Assembly: GCF_011761495.1 (NCBI RefSeq)
Contig: NZ_JAASRU010000002.1
Span: 1-64,000, forward strand
Direction: 5' to 3'
Length of the DNA: 64,000 nucleotides
Source: Alkalibacillus almallahensis
Lineage (GTDB): Bacteria > Bacillota > Bacilli > Bacillales > Alkalibacillaceae
In this document: positions 25,541-34,480 of the stretch, in pieces
Position numbering within the stretch: the first letter of the stretch is position 1
Layout of the letters: every line of letters begins with the position of its first letter
Made by a program: the position numbers and the translations under genes
Notes under the pieces: generated by a model
What the model was told of the DNA's origin: nothing
Seen by the model: only the letters and a program-made list of their open reading frames with translations
Database searches by the model: none

Positions 25541-26680
25541 ATGATATATTTAGACAATAGTGCCACAACAAAACCATACGATGAAGTCGTAGACACGTTT
25601 CAAAAAGTAGCAACGACTTATTTTGCAAATCCATCTTCGATTCATGCATTAGGTGGTGAAGTTGAAGCACTTTTGACTAAATCCAAAGAACAAATAGCTT
25701 CATTATTAGAGATTAAACCACATGAAGTGATTTACACATCAGGTGGTACAGAAAGTAATAATTTGGCGATTAAAGGTACAGCTCATGGTTACCAAAATCG
25801 CGGGAACCATTTAATCACATCAAAAGTTGAACACCCATCCGTCCTAGAAACATTTCGTTATTTAGAAACACAAGGTTATTCAGTCACTTATTTATCAGTA
25901 GATGAGTCGGGACATATTTCATTAGAGGAATTAAAAGAATCCATTACGGATCAAACCATTTTAGTAAGCCTTATGCATGTGAATAATGAAATCGGCACTA
26001 TTCAACCGATTGAACAGGTGGCAGATTTATTAGCTGATTACCCGAAAACTGTGTTTCATGTTGATCATGTACAAGGGTTTGGTAAGCTTTCACTACCTTA
26101 TCACCATCCTCATCTTGATTTAGTGACGATATCAGGACATAAAATTCATGGATTAAAAGGTTCAGGTTGTCTAATTAAAAAAGACCATATTCATTTAACG
26201 CCACTTCAACACGGCGGTGGTCAAGAACATGGCGTGCGACCAGGAACGGAAAATATAGCAAGTGCTGTTTCTTTTGCAAAGGCGATGCGTATTGCTAAAG
26301 AGAACGAAAAATCATATCAGAAACTCGAACCATTACGTGAGACTTTGGTGGATGATTTATCGAAATATGATAATGTGAAGATTAATTCTCCCAGAAATGG
26401 CGCATCTCATATTTTGAACTTTTCTGTCCAAAACTTTAAACCAGAAGTGTTGATCCATGCATTGAAAGAAGAAGGTGTGATTGTCTCTACTAAATCTGCC
26501 TGTTCTTCTAAAGACAATGAAGTCAGTCATGTATTAGAAGCATGTGGTTTAAGTGATGTCTCTGCAAGCAGTGCCATTCGAGTTAGCCTGACAACAGAAC
26601 AAACTATCGAAGAAGTACAATCATTTTTACAAGCTTTTCAAAATGTAATGAATAAATATGAAAAAATAATGGGGTCATAA
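25541..26680 (+). CDS. nifZ: Cysteine desulfurase NifZ, partner of ThiI
   Basis: A 379-residue class V aminotransferase-fold cysteine desulfurase. The pyridoxal phosphate lysine is Lys201 in TISGHKIHGLKGSG, and the persulfide cysteine is Cys321 in STKSACSSK. YLDNSATT opens the protein, and TSGGTESNNLAIKG and HVDHVQGFGK are further signatures. In B. subtilis NifZ passes sulfur specifically to ThiI for 4-thiouridine in tRNA. Here thiI starts one base after the nifZ stop, which supports that pairing. AAGGAGATAAG lies before the ATG. Confidence 0.94.
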   Translation: MIYLDNSATTKPYDEVVDTFQKVATTYFANPSSIHALGGEVEALLTKSKEQIASLLEIKPHEVIYTSGGTESNNLAIKGTAHGYQNRGNHLITSKVEHPSVLETFRYLETQGYSVTYLSVDESGHISLEELKESITDQTILVSLMHVNNEIGTIQPIEQVADLLADYPKTVFHVDHVQGFGKLSLPYHHPHLDLVTISGHKIHGLKGSGCLIKKDHIHLTPLQHGGGQEHGVRPGTENIASAVSFAKAMRIAKENEKSYQKLEPLRETLVDDLSKYDNVKINSPRNGASHILNFSVQNFKPEVLIHALKEEGVIVSTKSACSSKDNEVSHVLEACGLSDVSASSAIRVSLTTEQTIEEVQSFLQAFQNVMNKYEKIMGS

Positions 26681-26681
26681 T

Positions 26682-27884
26682 ATGAACTACGATCATATAT
26701 TAATTCGCTATGGCGAATTAGCATTAAAAGGTAAAAATCAAAAATTCTTTATTAGAACGTTGCGCTCCAATGTACAACAAGCACTAAGTGATTATAAGGG
26801 TTTGTCGATTAAAGGTCAGCGCGATCACATGTATATTTTGTTAAATGGTGAAGATCCTTATCCAATCATTGAACGTTGTAAAGATATCTTTGGCATTCAA
26901 TCTTTCAGTATGGCAATGAAAGTGAATAATGATGAAGAATCAATTAAAGATGGGACACTTGAAGCAATCAAGAAAGAAGAGGGGCAAACTTTCAAAGTGA
27001 CTTGTAAACGCCCCAACAAAGAGTTTCCAAAATCATCTCAAGAAATGAACCGTTTATTAGGTGGTCATATTTTACGCAATACTGAAGGTTGGGAAGTAGA
27101 TGTTCATCAACCAGATGCTGCGATACGCGTTGAAATTCGTCATGATGCAACGTATATAACGTCAGGACGAACTGAAGGGAAAGGTGGTCTGCCTGTCGGA
27201 TCAACTGGTAAGTCATTATTGATGATGTCAGGTGGAATTGATAGCCCTGTTGCAGGTTATTTAACAATGAAGCGCGGTGTAAAACTAGAAGCAATTCATT
27301 TTCATTCACCACCTTTCACATCAGAACGTGCTAAGCAAAAAGTTGAGGATTTAGCGCAAACACTGACAAAATTCGGTGGAGATGTGACCGTTCACTATGT
27401 GCCGTTTACAGAACTACAACAAAAGATCTTTAAAAATGTTCCTGAGTACTATGGTATGACTGTGATGCGTCGAGTGATGATGCGTGTGAGCGAACAACTC
27501 GCAAAGCAACATAACATCTTATCACTGGCAACAGGTGAAAGCTTAGGGCAAGTAGCGAGTCAAACAATGGAGAGTATGAATGCGATTAATGAGGTAACGA
27601 ATTACCCGATTATACGACCATTAGTCGCAATGGATAAAAATGAAATTATCAATATCGCAAAAGAGATTGATACTTATGACATTTCAATCCGACCTTATGA
27701 AGATTGTTGTACGATCTTTGTTCCGAAACAACCAAAAACACGACCGAAAAGAGAAAAGATTCTCGAATTAGAAGCGTCAGTTGATTTCACACAAGAAATT
27801 AATGAAGCTGTTGATCAAGTTGAAACAGTCGTTTATAAAAATAATGCAAATCAAAAACAGGATTCATTCGACGATTTGTTGTAA
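26682..27884 (+). CDS. thiI: tRNA 4-thiouridine sulfurtransferase ThiI
   Basis: A 400-residue enzyme that adenylates and thiolates U8 of tRNA. An N-terminal ferredoxin-like region opens with LIRYGELALKGKNQKFFI; a THUMP domain follows to about residue 165, then a PP-loop ATP pyrophosphatase domain with LMMSGGIDSPVAGYL. IRPYEDCCTIFVPKQPKTRP is the conserved C-terminal stretch. No rhodanese domain is present, as in Bacillus and unlike the 482-residue E. coli protein. It is coupled to nifZ. Confidence 0.96.
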   Translation: MNYDHILIRYGELALKGKNQKFFIRTLRSNVQQALSDYKGLSIKGQRDHMYILLNGEDPYPIIERCKDIFGIQSFSMAMKVNNDEESIKDGTLEAIKKEEGQTFKVTCKRPNKEFPKSSQEMNRLLGGHILRNTEGWEVDVHQPDAAIRVEIRHDATYITSGRTEGKGGLPVGSTGKSLLMMSGGIDSPVAGYLTMKRGVKLEAIHFHSPPFTSERAKQKVEDLAQTLTKFGGDVTVHYVPFTELQQKIFKNVPEYYGMTVMRRVMMRVSEQLAKQHNILSLATGESLGQVASQTMESMNAINEVTNYPIIRPLVAMDKNEIINIAKEIDTYDISIRPYEDCCTIFVPKQPKTRPKREKILELEASVDFTQEINEAVDQVETVVYKNNANQKQDSFDDLL

Positions 27885-27905
27885 GTTATGGTCTTCCATC
27901 ATTTG

Positions 27906-27912
27906 CATAGTA
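27906..27912 (+). promoter_or_regulatory. Possible sigma-G -10 element of the SASP gene
   Basis: CATAGTA differs by one base from the sigma-G -10 consensus CATACTA and lies about 50 bases before the SASP start. The -35 region is not convincing. Forespore expression is expected from the product. Confidence 0.4.
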
Positions 27913-27960
27913 TGATTGCCCTCTTGTTATCTCACAATAGGTAACGAGGAGGTGAAAGAC

Positions 27961-28164
27961 ATGGCTCAAAACAACTCAAATAGCTCAAACAACTTAGTTG
28001 TACCTGGTGTAGAAGCAGCTTTAGGCCAAATGAAAACAGAAATTGCACAAGAATTTGGCGTACAATTAGGTCCAGATTCAACATCTCGCTCGAACGGCTC
28101 TGTTGGTGGCGAAATTACTAAACGCCTAGTTCAACAGGCACAATCACAAATGAATCAACAATAG
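27961..28164 (+). CDS. Alpha/beta-type small acid-soluble spore protein
   Basis: A 67-residue SASP that coats and protects spore DNA. Core segments [20 protein letters not shown] and [20 protein letters not shown] and then [11 protein letters not shown] match the family. The GPR protease site lies at TEIAQEF. The open frame extends 15 codons further upstream, but GGAGGTG before the ATG at 27961 and the family N-terminus settle the start. It follows thiI as sspA does in B. subtilis. Confidence 0.96.
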   Translation: MAQNNSNSSNNLVVPGVEAALGQMKTEIAQEFGVQLGPDSTSRSNGSVGGEITKRLVQQAQSQMNQQ

Positions 28165-28190
28165 TGGGCAACAATACAATTGAAGCAACG

Positions 28191-28222
28191 TTTCATATCC
28201 AATGTTTCATTGGATCGTGAAA
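28191..28222 (+). other. Stem-loop between the SASP stop and its terminator
   Basis: TTTCA-x-ATCCAATG (28191-28204) pairs with CATTGGAT-xx-TGAAA (28208-28222) across a 3-base loop. It has no T-run and stands directly before a true terminator, so it may protect the SASP mRNA 3' end. Confidence 0.45.
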
Positions 28223-28225
28223 TGG

Positions 28226-28259
28226 AAGAGGTAGTTACTTAGATGTAACTACCTCTTTT
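28226..28259 (+). terminator. Terminator of the SASP gene
   Basis: A 13-bp stem (28226-28238 with 28245-28257), 6-base loop, ending in four T. Confidence 0.9.
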
Positions 28260-28363
28260 CTATAGAATGAATGAAAGCAAAAATAATTTGCGCTAGGACA
28301 GGTGTTTTCGGTAAAGTATAAGTAGCAATATTTTAATGCGTTAATATGAAGGAGAAAAGCGAA

Positions 28364-29953
28364 ATGGGAACATTATGGACGGCAAATAAAATCTATACTA
28401 TGAAACATGAAAATCATACAGTCGAGGCGATCTATACGAAAGATGGAATAATTGTTGATACGGGTGATTATCATCAATTGAAGTCACATTATCAAGAAGA
28501 AATCGATGAAGAGCATCATTCAAAAGGCACAATCTTGCCAGGTTTTATCGATAGTCATCTACATATTATTGGTCACGGTGAGCGATTACTGCGATTAGAT
28601 GTGACTTATATTGACTCAAGACAGGAGCTTTTGCGACAAGTAGAAGAGGCACTTCAAACCGTGGAACCTGGCGAATGGCTAATTGCTGAAGGGTTTAATG
28701 AAAATAATTGGGATGAACCTTATGTGATTCATCGTAAAGAATTAGACGCGATCTCAACGGAATATCCGATTATCTTGACGCGTGTATGTCGGCACGCGAT
28801 GGTTGCTAATTCAAAGGCAATGGAAATCGCGGGGGTTCATCATGATATAGCAGAACCAGATGGTGGTGTCATAGAACGAAATGAATCAGGGGAATTGACG
28901 GGTTATTTCCTGGATCAAGGTCAGGAATTATTGAAACAAGCAATGCCTGAGCCTGACCAAATTTATTTAAAAAAAGCCATTAATCAATCAGTAAATGATT
29001 TGTTGTCGAATGGTATTGTCAGTGGACATAGTGAAGATCTGAGCTATTACGGTGATTATTCTAAAACGATTAATGCTTTCCGTGAAACCATTGGAGTCGA
29101 TCAACGTTTTCGCGCACATCTACTTGTGCATCATGAGATTGTTGATGATTATATTGAAGAGCAAGGTGTCGGACAAGAACAAGATGATTGGCTAGAATTC
29201 GGCGCTATGAAACTGTTTGCTGATGGAGCTCTTGGAGGCCGAACAGCTTTAATATCACAACCATATGCGGATGATCCTGAGACAAATGGTGTTGCCATCC
29301 ATTCTGATCAAGGATTAAAAGAGCTCATTTTAAAAGCTAGAAGCTATAGAATGGCAGTTGCTGTCCACACAATTGGAGATTTAGCAGCTGAGAAAGTCTT
29401 AGATGTTATTGAAGCTTACCCGCCAGAACAAGGTCAAAAGGATCGCATTATTCATGGCCAAATTATGCGACCAGATTTGATTCAACGCATGGCTAAACTT
29501 CCAGTTATTATTGATATTCAACCAACATTTGTGTCTTCAGACTTTCCATGGGCGATAGATCGAGTTGGTCATCCACTAATCGACTCTTCATATCCTTGGA
29601 AAGATTACTTAGATGCTGGGATTTTATGTGGGGGCAGTTCAGATGCACCGATTGAAGAAATAAACCCATTAAACGGTATAGCCGCAGCCGTTGATCGTCG
29701 GTCACAGTTTGATGGTCAATCGTATTTGACCAGTCAATGTTTATCGATTTTTGAAGCAGCTGAGCTGTATACAGTCAATGCAGCAAAAATTGTTCAAAAA
29801 GAAAATGAACAAGGCTTGATTCTCCCAAGCTATAAGGCAGACTTTGTAGTGTTAGACCATGATATCTTCCAGAGTTCTCCGGACAGTATTCGTCAAACTA
29901 ACGTAAAGGAAACAATCGTTGGAGGTCACGTTGTTTATCAATCAGAACAATAA
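28364..29953 (+). CDS. ytcJ: YtcJ-type metal-dependent amidohydrolase
   Basis: A 529-residue member of the amidohydrolase_3 family. The first metal site is LPGFIDSHLHIIGHG. Further along come FADGALGGRTALIS, MAVAVHTIGDLAAEKVL (with a metal His), RIIHGQIMRPD and CGGSSDAPIEEINPL with the catalytic Asp. The substrate is unknown. The longest frame starts 18 bases earlier within the ribosome-binding site; AAGGAG is 9 bases before the ATG at 28364, which is preferred. ytcJ lies between sspA and ytfI in B. subtilis too. Confidence 0.88.
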   Translation: MGTLWTANKIYTMKHENHTVEAIYTKDGIIVDTGDYHQLKSHYQEEIDEEHHSKGTILPGFIDSHLHIIGHGERLLRLDVTYIDSRQELLRQVEEALQTVEPGEWLIAEGFNENNWDEPYVIHRKELDAISTEYPIILTRVCRHAMVANSKAMEIAGVHHDIAEPDGGVIERNESGELTGYFLDQGQELLKQAMPEPDQIYLKKAINQSVNDLLSNGIVSGHSEDLSYYGDYSKTINAFRETIGVDQRFRAHLLVHHEIVDDYIEEQGVGQEQDDWLEFGAMKLFADGALGGRTALISQPYADDPETNGVAIHSDQGLKELILKARSYRMAVAVHTIGDLAAEKVLDVIEAYPPEQGQKDRIIHGQIMRPDLIQRMAKLPVIIDIQPTFVSSDFPWAIDRVGHPLIDSSYPWKDYLDAGILCGGSSDAPIEEINPLNGIAAAVDRRSQFDGQSYLTSQCLSIFEAAELYTVNAAKIVQKENEQGLILPSYKADFVVLDHDIFQSSPDSIRQTNVKETIVGGHVVYQSEQ

Positions 29954-29966
29954 AATTAGAGCAACT

Positions 29967-30009
29967 AAACGTTTCATGACCTGATTAATCTGGTTATGAA
30001 ACGTTTTTT
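29967..30009 (+). terminator. Terminator of ytcJ
   Basis: A 15-bp stem with one mismatch (29967-29981 with 29992-30006), 10-base loop, six T. Confidence 0.9.
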
Positions 30010-30060
30010 GTATAAATATTCCTATTTGAGACACCTTATAAGTGTCAGGAGTTGATTAGG

Positions 30061-30720
30061 TTGACGGTATTACTCATCGTAATAGGTTTATTAGTACTCA
30101 TTTGTTGTTTCGTTATCTTAACGAAATTAACGTTTCATCTAACGGTTACATATGCCCATAAACAACAAGATATTTTTATGAAAATGACGTGGATGAATCA
30201 GCCGATTTTTAAGCGAACGATTCCACTCATTCAACTAGATGATCATTTGTCGCTTAACGTAGAAGAAAAGGATCAGATGTGGCATCAACCAACCAAAGAA
30301 AAGAAAAAGCATTACTCAACCGATGATGTTAAAGAACAAGTCAGCCTTGTTAATCGAGTGGTGGATATCACTCAAGATGTGTTACCTAGGATTAGGCGAT
30401 TGTTGAAGGATATGACGTTACACCATTTCTCCTGGTCTAGCGAAATTGGGATGAAAGCAGCTGATCACACAGCTGTGCTCGTCAGTGTCACGAATGTCTT
30501 AAAAAGTGTTGGGTGTCGGACTTTAGCCCAATTGTTACAAAGTCAAGAACATTTGGAGTATCACGTCACACCTAACTATCAAACGGCTTTGTTTAAAACC
30601 CATTTTGAATGCATAATTTCAATTCGAATCAGCCATATTATTCGTAATGCGTTTTCGATAGTGTGGCAATATTATAAATTAAAGAGGTGGAATTCTAATG
30701 AGCGAACATCCTATTCATAA
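30061..30720 (+). CDS. ytfI: DUF2953 membrane protein YtfI
   Basis: A 219-residue protein with an N-terminal membrane helix (about 3-25) and a C-terminal amphipathic region, matching the DUF2953/YtfI family of spore formers. A weak motif TPNYQTALFKTHFECIISIR sits near the end. The frame opens at a TTG directly touching AGGAG. The TTG at 30061, 9 bases after AGGAG, is a more workable start. It overlaps ytfJ by 23 bases. Function is unknown; the pairing with ytfJ suggests sporulation. Confidence 0.75.
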   Translation: MTVLLIVIGLLVLICCFVILTKLTFHLTVTYAHKQQDIFMKMTWMNQPIFKRTIPLIQLDDHLSLNVEEKDQMWHQPTKEKKKHYSTDDVKEQVSLVNRVVDITQDVLPRIRRLLKDMTLHHFSWSSEIGMKAADHTAVLVSVTNVLKSVGCRTLAQLLQSQEHLEYHVTPNYQTALFKTHFECIISIRISHIIRNAFSIVWQYYKLKRWNSNERTSYS

Positions 30721-31129
30721 TATGATGGAAACGGCTATGGACAGTTTAAAAGACATGATTGATGTAAATACGATTGTCGGTGATCCGATTGAAACGCCTG
30801 ATAAGTCAACGGTTATTCTTACTGTATCAAGAGTTGGCTTTGGGTTTGCTTCAGGAGGTAGCGAATTTCAAACATCATCTTCACAACAAGACTCTCAATC
30901 CCAGCAAGAATTACCTTATGGTGGCGGTGCTGGTGGAGGTGTCTCCATTACACCGATCGCATTTTTGATTGTAAGAGCACATGATGTCCAAATGGTTCAT
31001 TTAGATGAGAATACACATATTGTTGAGAAATTGATTGATTTGGCACCACAGGCTGTGGAGAAAGTTCAATCTTTATTTAATGAATCGAGTCAAAATCAAC
31101 AGTCACAATCAACCTCAACCCCTGAATAA
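30698..31129 (+). CDS. ytfJ: Spore protein YtfJ (GerW family)
   Basis: A 143-residue GerW/YtfJ protein. It begins with HPIHNMMETAMDSLKDMIDV and NTIVGDPIETPDKSTVILTV, then VSRVGFGFASGG, and has the glycine-rich GGGAGGGVSITPIAFLIV. Known members affect spore germination and are made in the forespore under sigma-F. The C-terminus is low-complexity Gln and Ser. It overlaps ytfI; GAGGTGG lies before the ATG. Family call is strong; molecular role is not known. Confidence 0.92.
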   Translation: MSEHPIHNMMETAMDSLKDMIDVNTIVGDPIETPDKSTVILTVSRVGFGFASGGSEFQTSSSQQDSQSQQELPYGGGAGGGVSITPIAFLIVRAHDVQMVHLDENTHIVEKLIDLAPQAVEKVQSLFNESSQNQQSQSTSTPE

Positions 31130-31199
31130 TTCTTTAACTGTCAAAGTCCTTTCATCTTTGCTAAAATAAGACTGTATTATGATTCACGGAGGGACTTTG

Positions 31200-32183
31200 A
31201 TGCAAGAACAAATTGATACGCTGTTCACATGGTTAGACGAAACAACAACCATCATTGAACAGGAAGAAAATACACCCTATATTGAGGCGTTAATTGCTTC
31301 AAGTAATTTATTATTTGAACAACAGGTGCCTGAAGACCTAGAACCTAATTATCGCCAAAAATTGGTTGATCAAGTAAATAATGTTCAATTTGATCAATTC
31401 GATAAAGAAGCGCGACGTAAGGCTATGCAGTTAGCTATTTTGAAAGGGATGAAAGGTGCTACTCAACAGCATCATTACATCACTCCGGATACGATTGGTG
31501 TATTTATGGGTTATTTAATTAATAAATTTATGGATGATGAGACTTCTTATCGTCTATTTGATCCGGCGGCAGGTTCGAGTAATTTATTGTTAACCATTTT
31601 AAACCAACAGGATCACCTTAATGTTGAAACGTTCGGAAGTGAAGTGGATCCAACACTTATTCGCTTAGCTTTTAATAATACGAATTTACAAGAGCGTGAA
31701 ATTGAGTATTTCCATCAAGACAGTTTAAAACCGATATTATTAGAACCTGTCGATGTGATTGCTTCAGATTTACCAGTCGGTTATTACCCTGATGACGATA
31801 CTGCTAGCTCCTACGAATTAAAAGCGGAAGAAGGGGAGCATTCCTTTGCTCACCACTTATTTATCGAACAAAGTTTAAAATATGTGAAAGAAGCAGGCTA
31901 TCTATTCTTTGTTGTCCCTAGCTTCTTATTTGCTAGTGAACAGAAGGATGCTTTGCAGTCTTTCCTTAAAGAACATGCACATATTGTTGGCGCTTTAGAA
32001 TTACCAGAATCCATGTTTAAAGACGAGAAGTTCAAGCGAAGTATTTTAGTTTTACAGAAAAAAGGGGAAGCAACACGGGATCCAAATAAAGTGATGTTAG
32101 CCCAGTTACCATCCTTTAAAGATGTAGAAGCAACCAATAATGTCATTCAACAGATTGATGAATGGTTCCAAAACGATCGATAA
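31200..32183 (+). CDS. ytxK: YtxK, class I SAM-dependent methyltransferase (N6 DNA methylase-like)
   Basis: A 327-residue protein related to HsdM-type adenine methylases. The SAM-binding motif I is LFDPAAGSSNLL, and GSEVDPTLIRLA is the next acidic loop. The catalytic motif IV of adenine methylases, (N/D)PP(Y/F), appears as SDLPVGYY, so the double proline is missing. There is no specificity or restriction subunit nearby. The longest frame starts 21 bases earlier, but GGAGGG precedes the ATG at 31200. In B. subtilis ytxK adjoins ackA and tpx; here neither is next to it. Confidence 0.85.
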   Translation: MQEQIDTLFTWLDETTTIIEQEENTPYIEALIASSNLLFEQQVPEDLEPNYRQKLVDQVNNVQFDQFDKEARRKAMQLAILKGMKGATQQHHYITPDTIGVFMGYLINKFMDDETSYRLFDPAAGSSNLLLTILNQQDHLNVETFGSEVDPTLIRLAFNNTNLQEREIEYFHQDSLKPILLEPVDVIASDLPVGYYPDDDTASSYELKAEEGEHSFAHHLFIEQSLKYVKEAGYLFFVVPSFLFASEQKDALQSFLKEHAHIVGALELPESMFKDEKFKRSILVLQKKGEATRDPNKVMLAQLPSFKDVEATNNVIQQIDEWFQNDR

Positions 32184-32198
32184 AAAGGAGCTGTGTTC

Positions 32199-33014
32199 AT
32201 GGGAGAGGAACGCGTTTTAGTTGATTTGTCACGTTGGGAAGATGATCTAGACTCTTATGTTTCAAATGATTTTGAGAAAATGTATGAAATGTGGGTGCAA
32301 GATCAGTTTCAGAAACTACCTAAGCATGTCCAACAACGTTTTTTTAACAGTGTGGATCAATGGCTAATTTATACTTATACTTTCCTACAAGGAACGCAAA
32401 TGCAACAGGATGCTTATGACCGATTATTGCAAATTGGCCGTACGTATGATGAAACAATCAATACGATTGAAGATTTGAGCCGATTATCAATTGAGAAACA
32501 AACCTATCTCGCTAACCAGCACGTTGCTAAAAATCGTTTATATTCCTTTGTCCAAGGTGGTATGGCTGGTTCTGGAGGATGGTTGTTATTAGGTGTTGAT
32601 ATCCCGTTAATGGTGGGGTTGAATTTACGAACCATTCAATTAATCGGTACGAGTTTCGGATATAATATGCATAACCCGATCGAAATGCTGTTAGCGCTTA
32701 AGGTATTTCATGCTGGGGCACTACCTAAACGATTGCGTTATGAGGCTTGGCAGGAATTAAAGGAAAATGTAAATGAGTATGATTCTTTCATGGGTAAACA
32801 TGAGGAACTAACCAACCCGACATGGGCAGAACAACCGCTAAAGTCGATATTTAAAACGTTAGCGATCGTGTTATCTCGTAGGAAAATGATACAGGGTCTG
32901 CCAATTGTAAGCGTTGGAATTGGAGCAGCTGTGAATTATAAAACCGCTAAAGATGTCAGTGAATTTGCAACGCGATTTTATCAATATCGTTCCATTCAAT
33001 CTTCTAATAAATAA
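32199..33014 (+). CDS. EcsC family protein
   Basis: A 271-residue protein of the EcsC family. It has a glycine-rich hydrophobic segment near residue 120 (QGGMAGSGGWLLLGVDIPLM) and a second hydrophobic part near 225 (GLPIVSVGIGAAVNYKTAKD), typical of the family. The name comes from a Bacillus ABC-exporter locus, but no ecsAB genes are here and the function is unknown. It starts 15 bases after ytxK with AAGGAG 8 bases before the ATG, so both are likely one transcript. The GTG two codons earlier is too close to that site. Confidence 0.8.
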   Translation: MGEERVLVDLSRWEDDLDSYVSNDFEKMYEMWVQDQFQKLPKHVQQRFFNSVDQWLIYTYTFLQGTQMQQDAYDRLLQIGRTYDETINTIEDLSRLSIEKQTYLANQHVAKNRLYSFVQGGMAGSGGWLLLGVDIPLMVGLNLRTIQLIGTSFGYNMHNPIEMLLALKVFHAGALPKRLRYEAWQELKENVNEYDSFMGKHEELTNPTWAEQPLKSIFKTLAIVLSRRKMIQGLPIVSVGIGAAVNYKTAKDVSEFATRFYQYRSIQSSNK

Positions 33015-33046
33015 AGGTGACCATTAGATGGTCACCTTTATTTATT
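33006..33046. terminator. Bidirectional terminator between the EcsC-family gene and the usp gene
   Basis: A perfect 19-bp stem (33006-33024 with 33028-33046) with a 3-base loop, including both stop codons. Confidence 0.92.
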
Positions 33047-33488
33047 CATCTTCAGGTCGTACAACCAAAACGTCAACTTTCGAATAACGGGTAATGTGTT
33101 CTGATACACTGCCGATAAAGAAACGTTCGACTGTGTTCATTCCTGTCGCTCCGCAGATAATTAAATCAGCATTGTATTTTGGTGCTACTTCTTTTGCGAT
33201 TTTAACTTTAGGTGAACCGTGTTCGAGGTCAGTTACGACGTTTTCAATACCTTCATCTTCTGCACGATTTTGATAAGTTCTTAGCAATTCCCAAGCATCA
33301 TTTTGTACCCGCTCTGATACGCTACGATCGTAAGCTTCAATTGTAGAATAGACACGTGTATCGACAACGTGTGAAATGATAAGTGTGGCATTATTTCGTT
33401 TAGCGATACTAATTGCTTTTTGAAAGGCAAAATCAGATGCTTTAGATCCATCTACAGCAATTACGACATCATGATATTCGAAAGCCAT
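33042..33488 (-). CDS. Universal stress protein (UspA family)
   Basis: A 148-residue single-domain Usp. It opens VVIAVDGSKASDFAFQKAI and ends with the nucleotide-binding motif ICGATGMNTVERFFIGSVSE (G-x2-G-x9-G-S), then VLVVRPE, so it is an ATP-binding type. Usp proteins are dimeric cytoplasmic stress factors; this one has no known partner. Transcription is from an extended -10 promoter upstream on the minus strand. AAGGAGGGG lies before the ATG. Confidence 0.92.
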   Translation of the reverse strand: MAFEYHDVVIAVDGSKASDFAFQKAISIAKRNNATLIISHVVDTRVYSTIEAYDRSVSERVQNDAWELLRTYQNRAEDEGIENVVTDLEHGSPKVKIAKEVAPKYNADLIICGATGMNTVERFFIGSVSEHITRYSKVDVLVVRPEDE

Positions 33489-33523
33489 ATGACCCCTCCT
33501 TATTTCTACTTATATTATACCAT

Positions 33524-33532
33524 AAATATCAG
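33524..33532 (-). promoter_or_regulatory. Extended -10 promoter of the usp gene
   Basis: TGGTATAAT on the minus strand, with only a weak TTTGTA 17 bases upstream of it. Confidence 0.5.
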
Positions 33533-33641
33533 AATATTCATACTCGTACAAAGGCGTTGTTTTATCGTTTGCTTTATTCATTTTATAGGTGAAACATGGT
33601 AAAATTGGATTAGAGATGATGTAATGATAGGAGTTCTAGAT

Positions 33642-34403
33642 ATGAAACATGTCATTGTAACAGCTGGAACAAAAGGTTTAGGACGAAAAATGACAGAGTA
33701 TTTTCTCTCGCAAGGTTATAGTGTAACAGCGACTTATCGAACGGATACTGAAAGAGCAAACGAACTGATCGAAACTTTTCAAGAAAAACAAGATCGCTTA
33801 CAGGTTGTTTATCTTGATACGATGAACGTCTCGTCCATTCGCTCAGCCGTTAATGAAGCTTATGAACGGTTTGGTCGTATTGATTGCTTAGTTAGTAACG
33901 CTGGGCCTTATATCTTCGAGCGTAAGAAATTGTTTGATTATACCGAGGATGAATGGCATGAGATGGTCCGTGGTAATTTAGATGCGTCTTTTTATTTACT
34001 AAAAAATGTACTGCCGATTATGCGAGAACAGAAATTTGGCAGAGTGATCTTTCTTGGATTTCAAGGTGTCGATTATAGTTCAGGATGGATTTATCGCTCA
34101 GCGTTTGCTTCAGCCAAGGTAGGACTAGCTTCATTAATGAAGACTGTTGCATTGGAAGAAGCGGAAAATCAAATTACAGCGAATATGATTGCACCTGGTA
34201 AAATAGTTGATGAAATGAAAGAAGCAGACATCATGACTAGTCGCGATATATTAGATACGGAAACACCAATAGGACGACCAGGAACTGGTGAGGATATTGC
34301 GAGGACTGTCGCTTATTTATGCGACGATCAATCAGATATGATTACTGGCACTGTAATCGAAGTAACAGGTGGATTAGATGTGATTCATAAGCATTTATCT
34401 TGA
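33642..34403 (+). CDS. ytkK: SDR-fold protein YtkK lacking the catalytic Ser and Tyr
   Basis: A 253-residue short-chain dehydrogenase/reductase-like protein. The NAD(P) loop reads VTAGTKGLGRKM, and VSNAGP and the C-terminal ITGTVIEVTGGLD are typical of FabG-like members. The Y-x3-K catalytic motif is replaced by Phe155-A-S-A-Lys159, and the usual catalytic serine about 15 residues earlier falls in FLGFQG, without Ser. It may bind cofactor without classical catalysis. TAGGAG is 8 bases before the ATG at 33642; a longer frame starting at 33624 overlaps that site. B. subtilis ytkK and ytkL are neighbours; here they are 2.5 kb apart. Confidence 0.82.
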   Translation: MKHVIVTAGTKGLGRKMTEYFLSQGYSVTATYRTDTERANELIETFQEKQDRLQVVYLDTMNVSSIRSAVNEAYERFGRIDCLVSNAGPYIFERKKLFDYTEDEWHEMVRGNLDASFYLLKNVLPIMREQKFGRVIFLGFQGVDYSSGWIYRSAFASAKVGLASLMKTVALEEAENQITANMIAPGKIVDEMKEADIMTSRDILDTETPIGRPGTGEDIARTVAYLCDDQSDMITGTVIEVTGGLDVIHKHLS

Positions 34404-34416
34404 TGATACTAAAAAT

Positions 34417-34449
34417 ATGTAATCCATGTTATAGTTAAATCGGTTACAT
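34417..34449 (+). promoter_or_regulatory. Inverted repeat around the -10 of ald
   Basis: ATGTAATCC (34417-34425) and GGTTACAT (34442-34449) form a dyad with one extra base. It brackets an extended -10, TGTTATAGT (34427-34435). This looks like a regulator site over the ald promoter. Confidence 0.5.
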
Positions 34450-34480
34450 AAATATAAGAACCAATATAGGAGGCTTAGTT

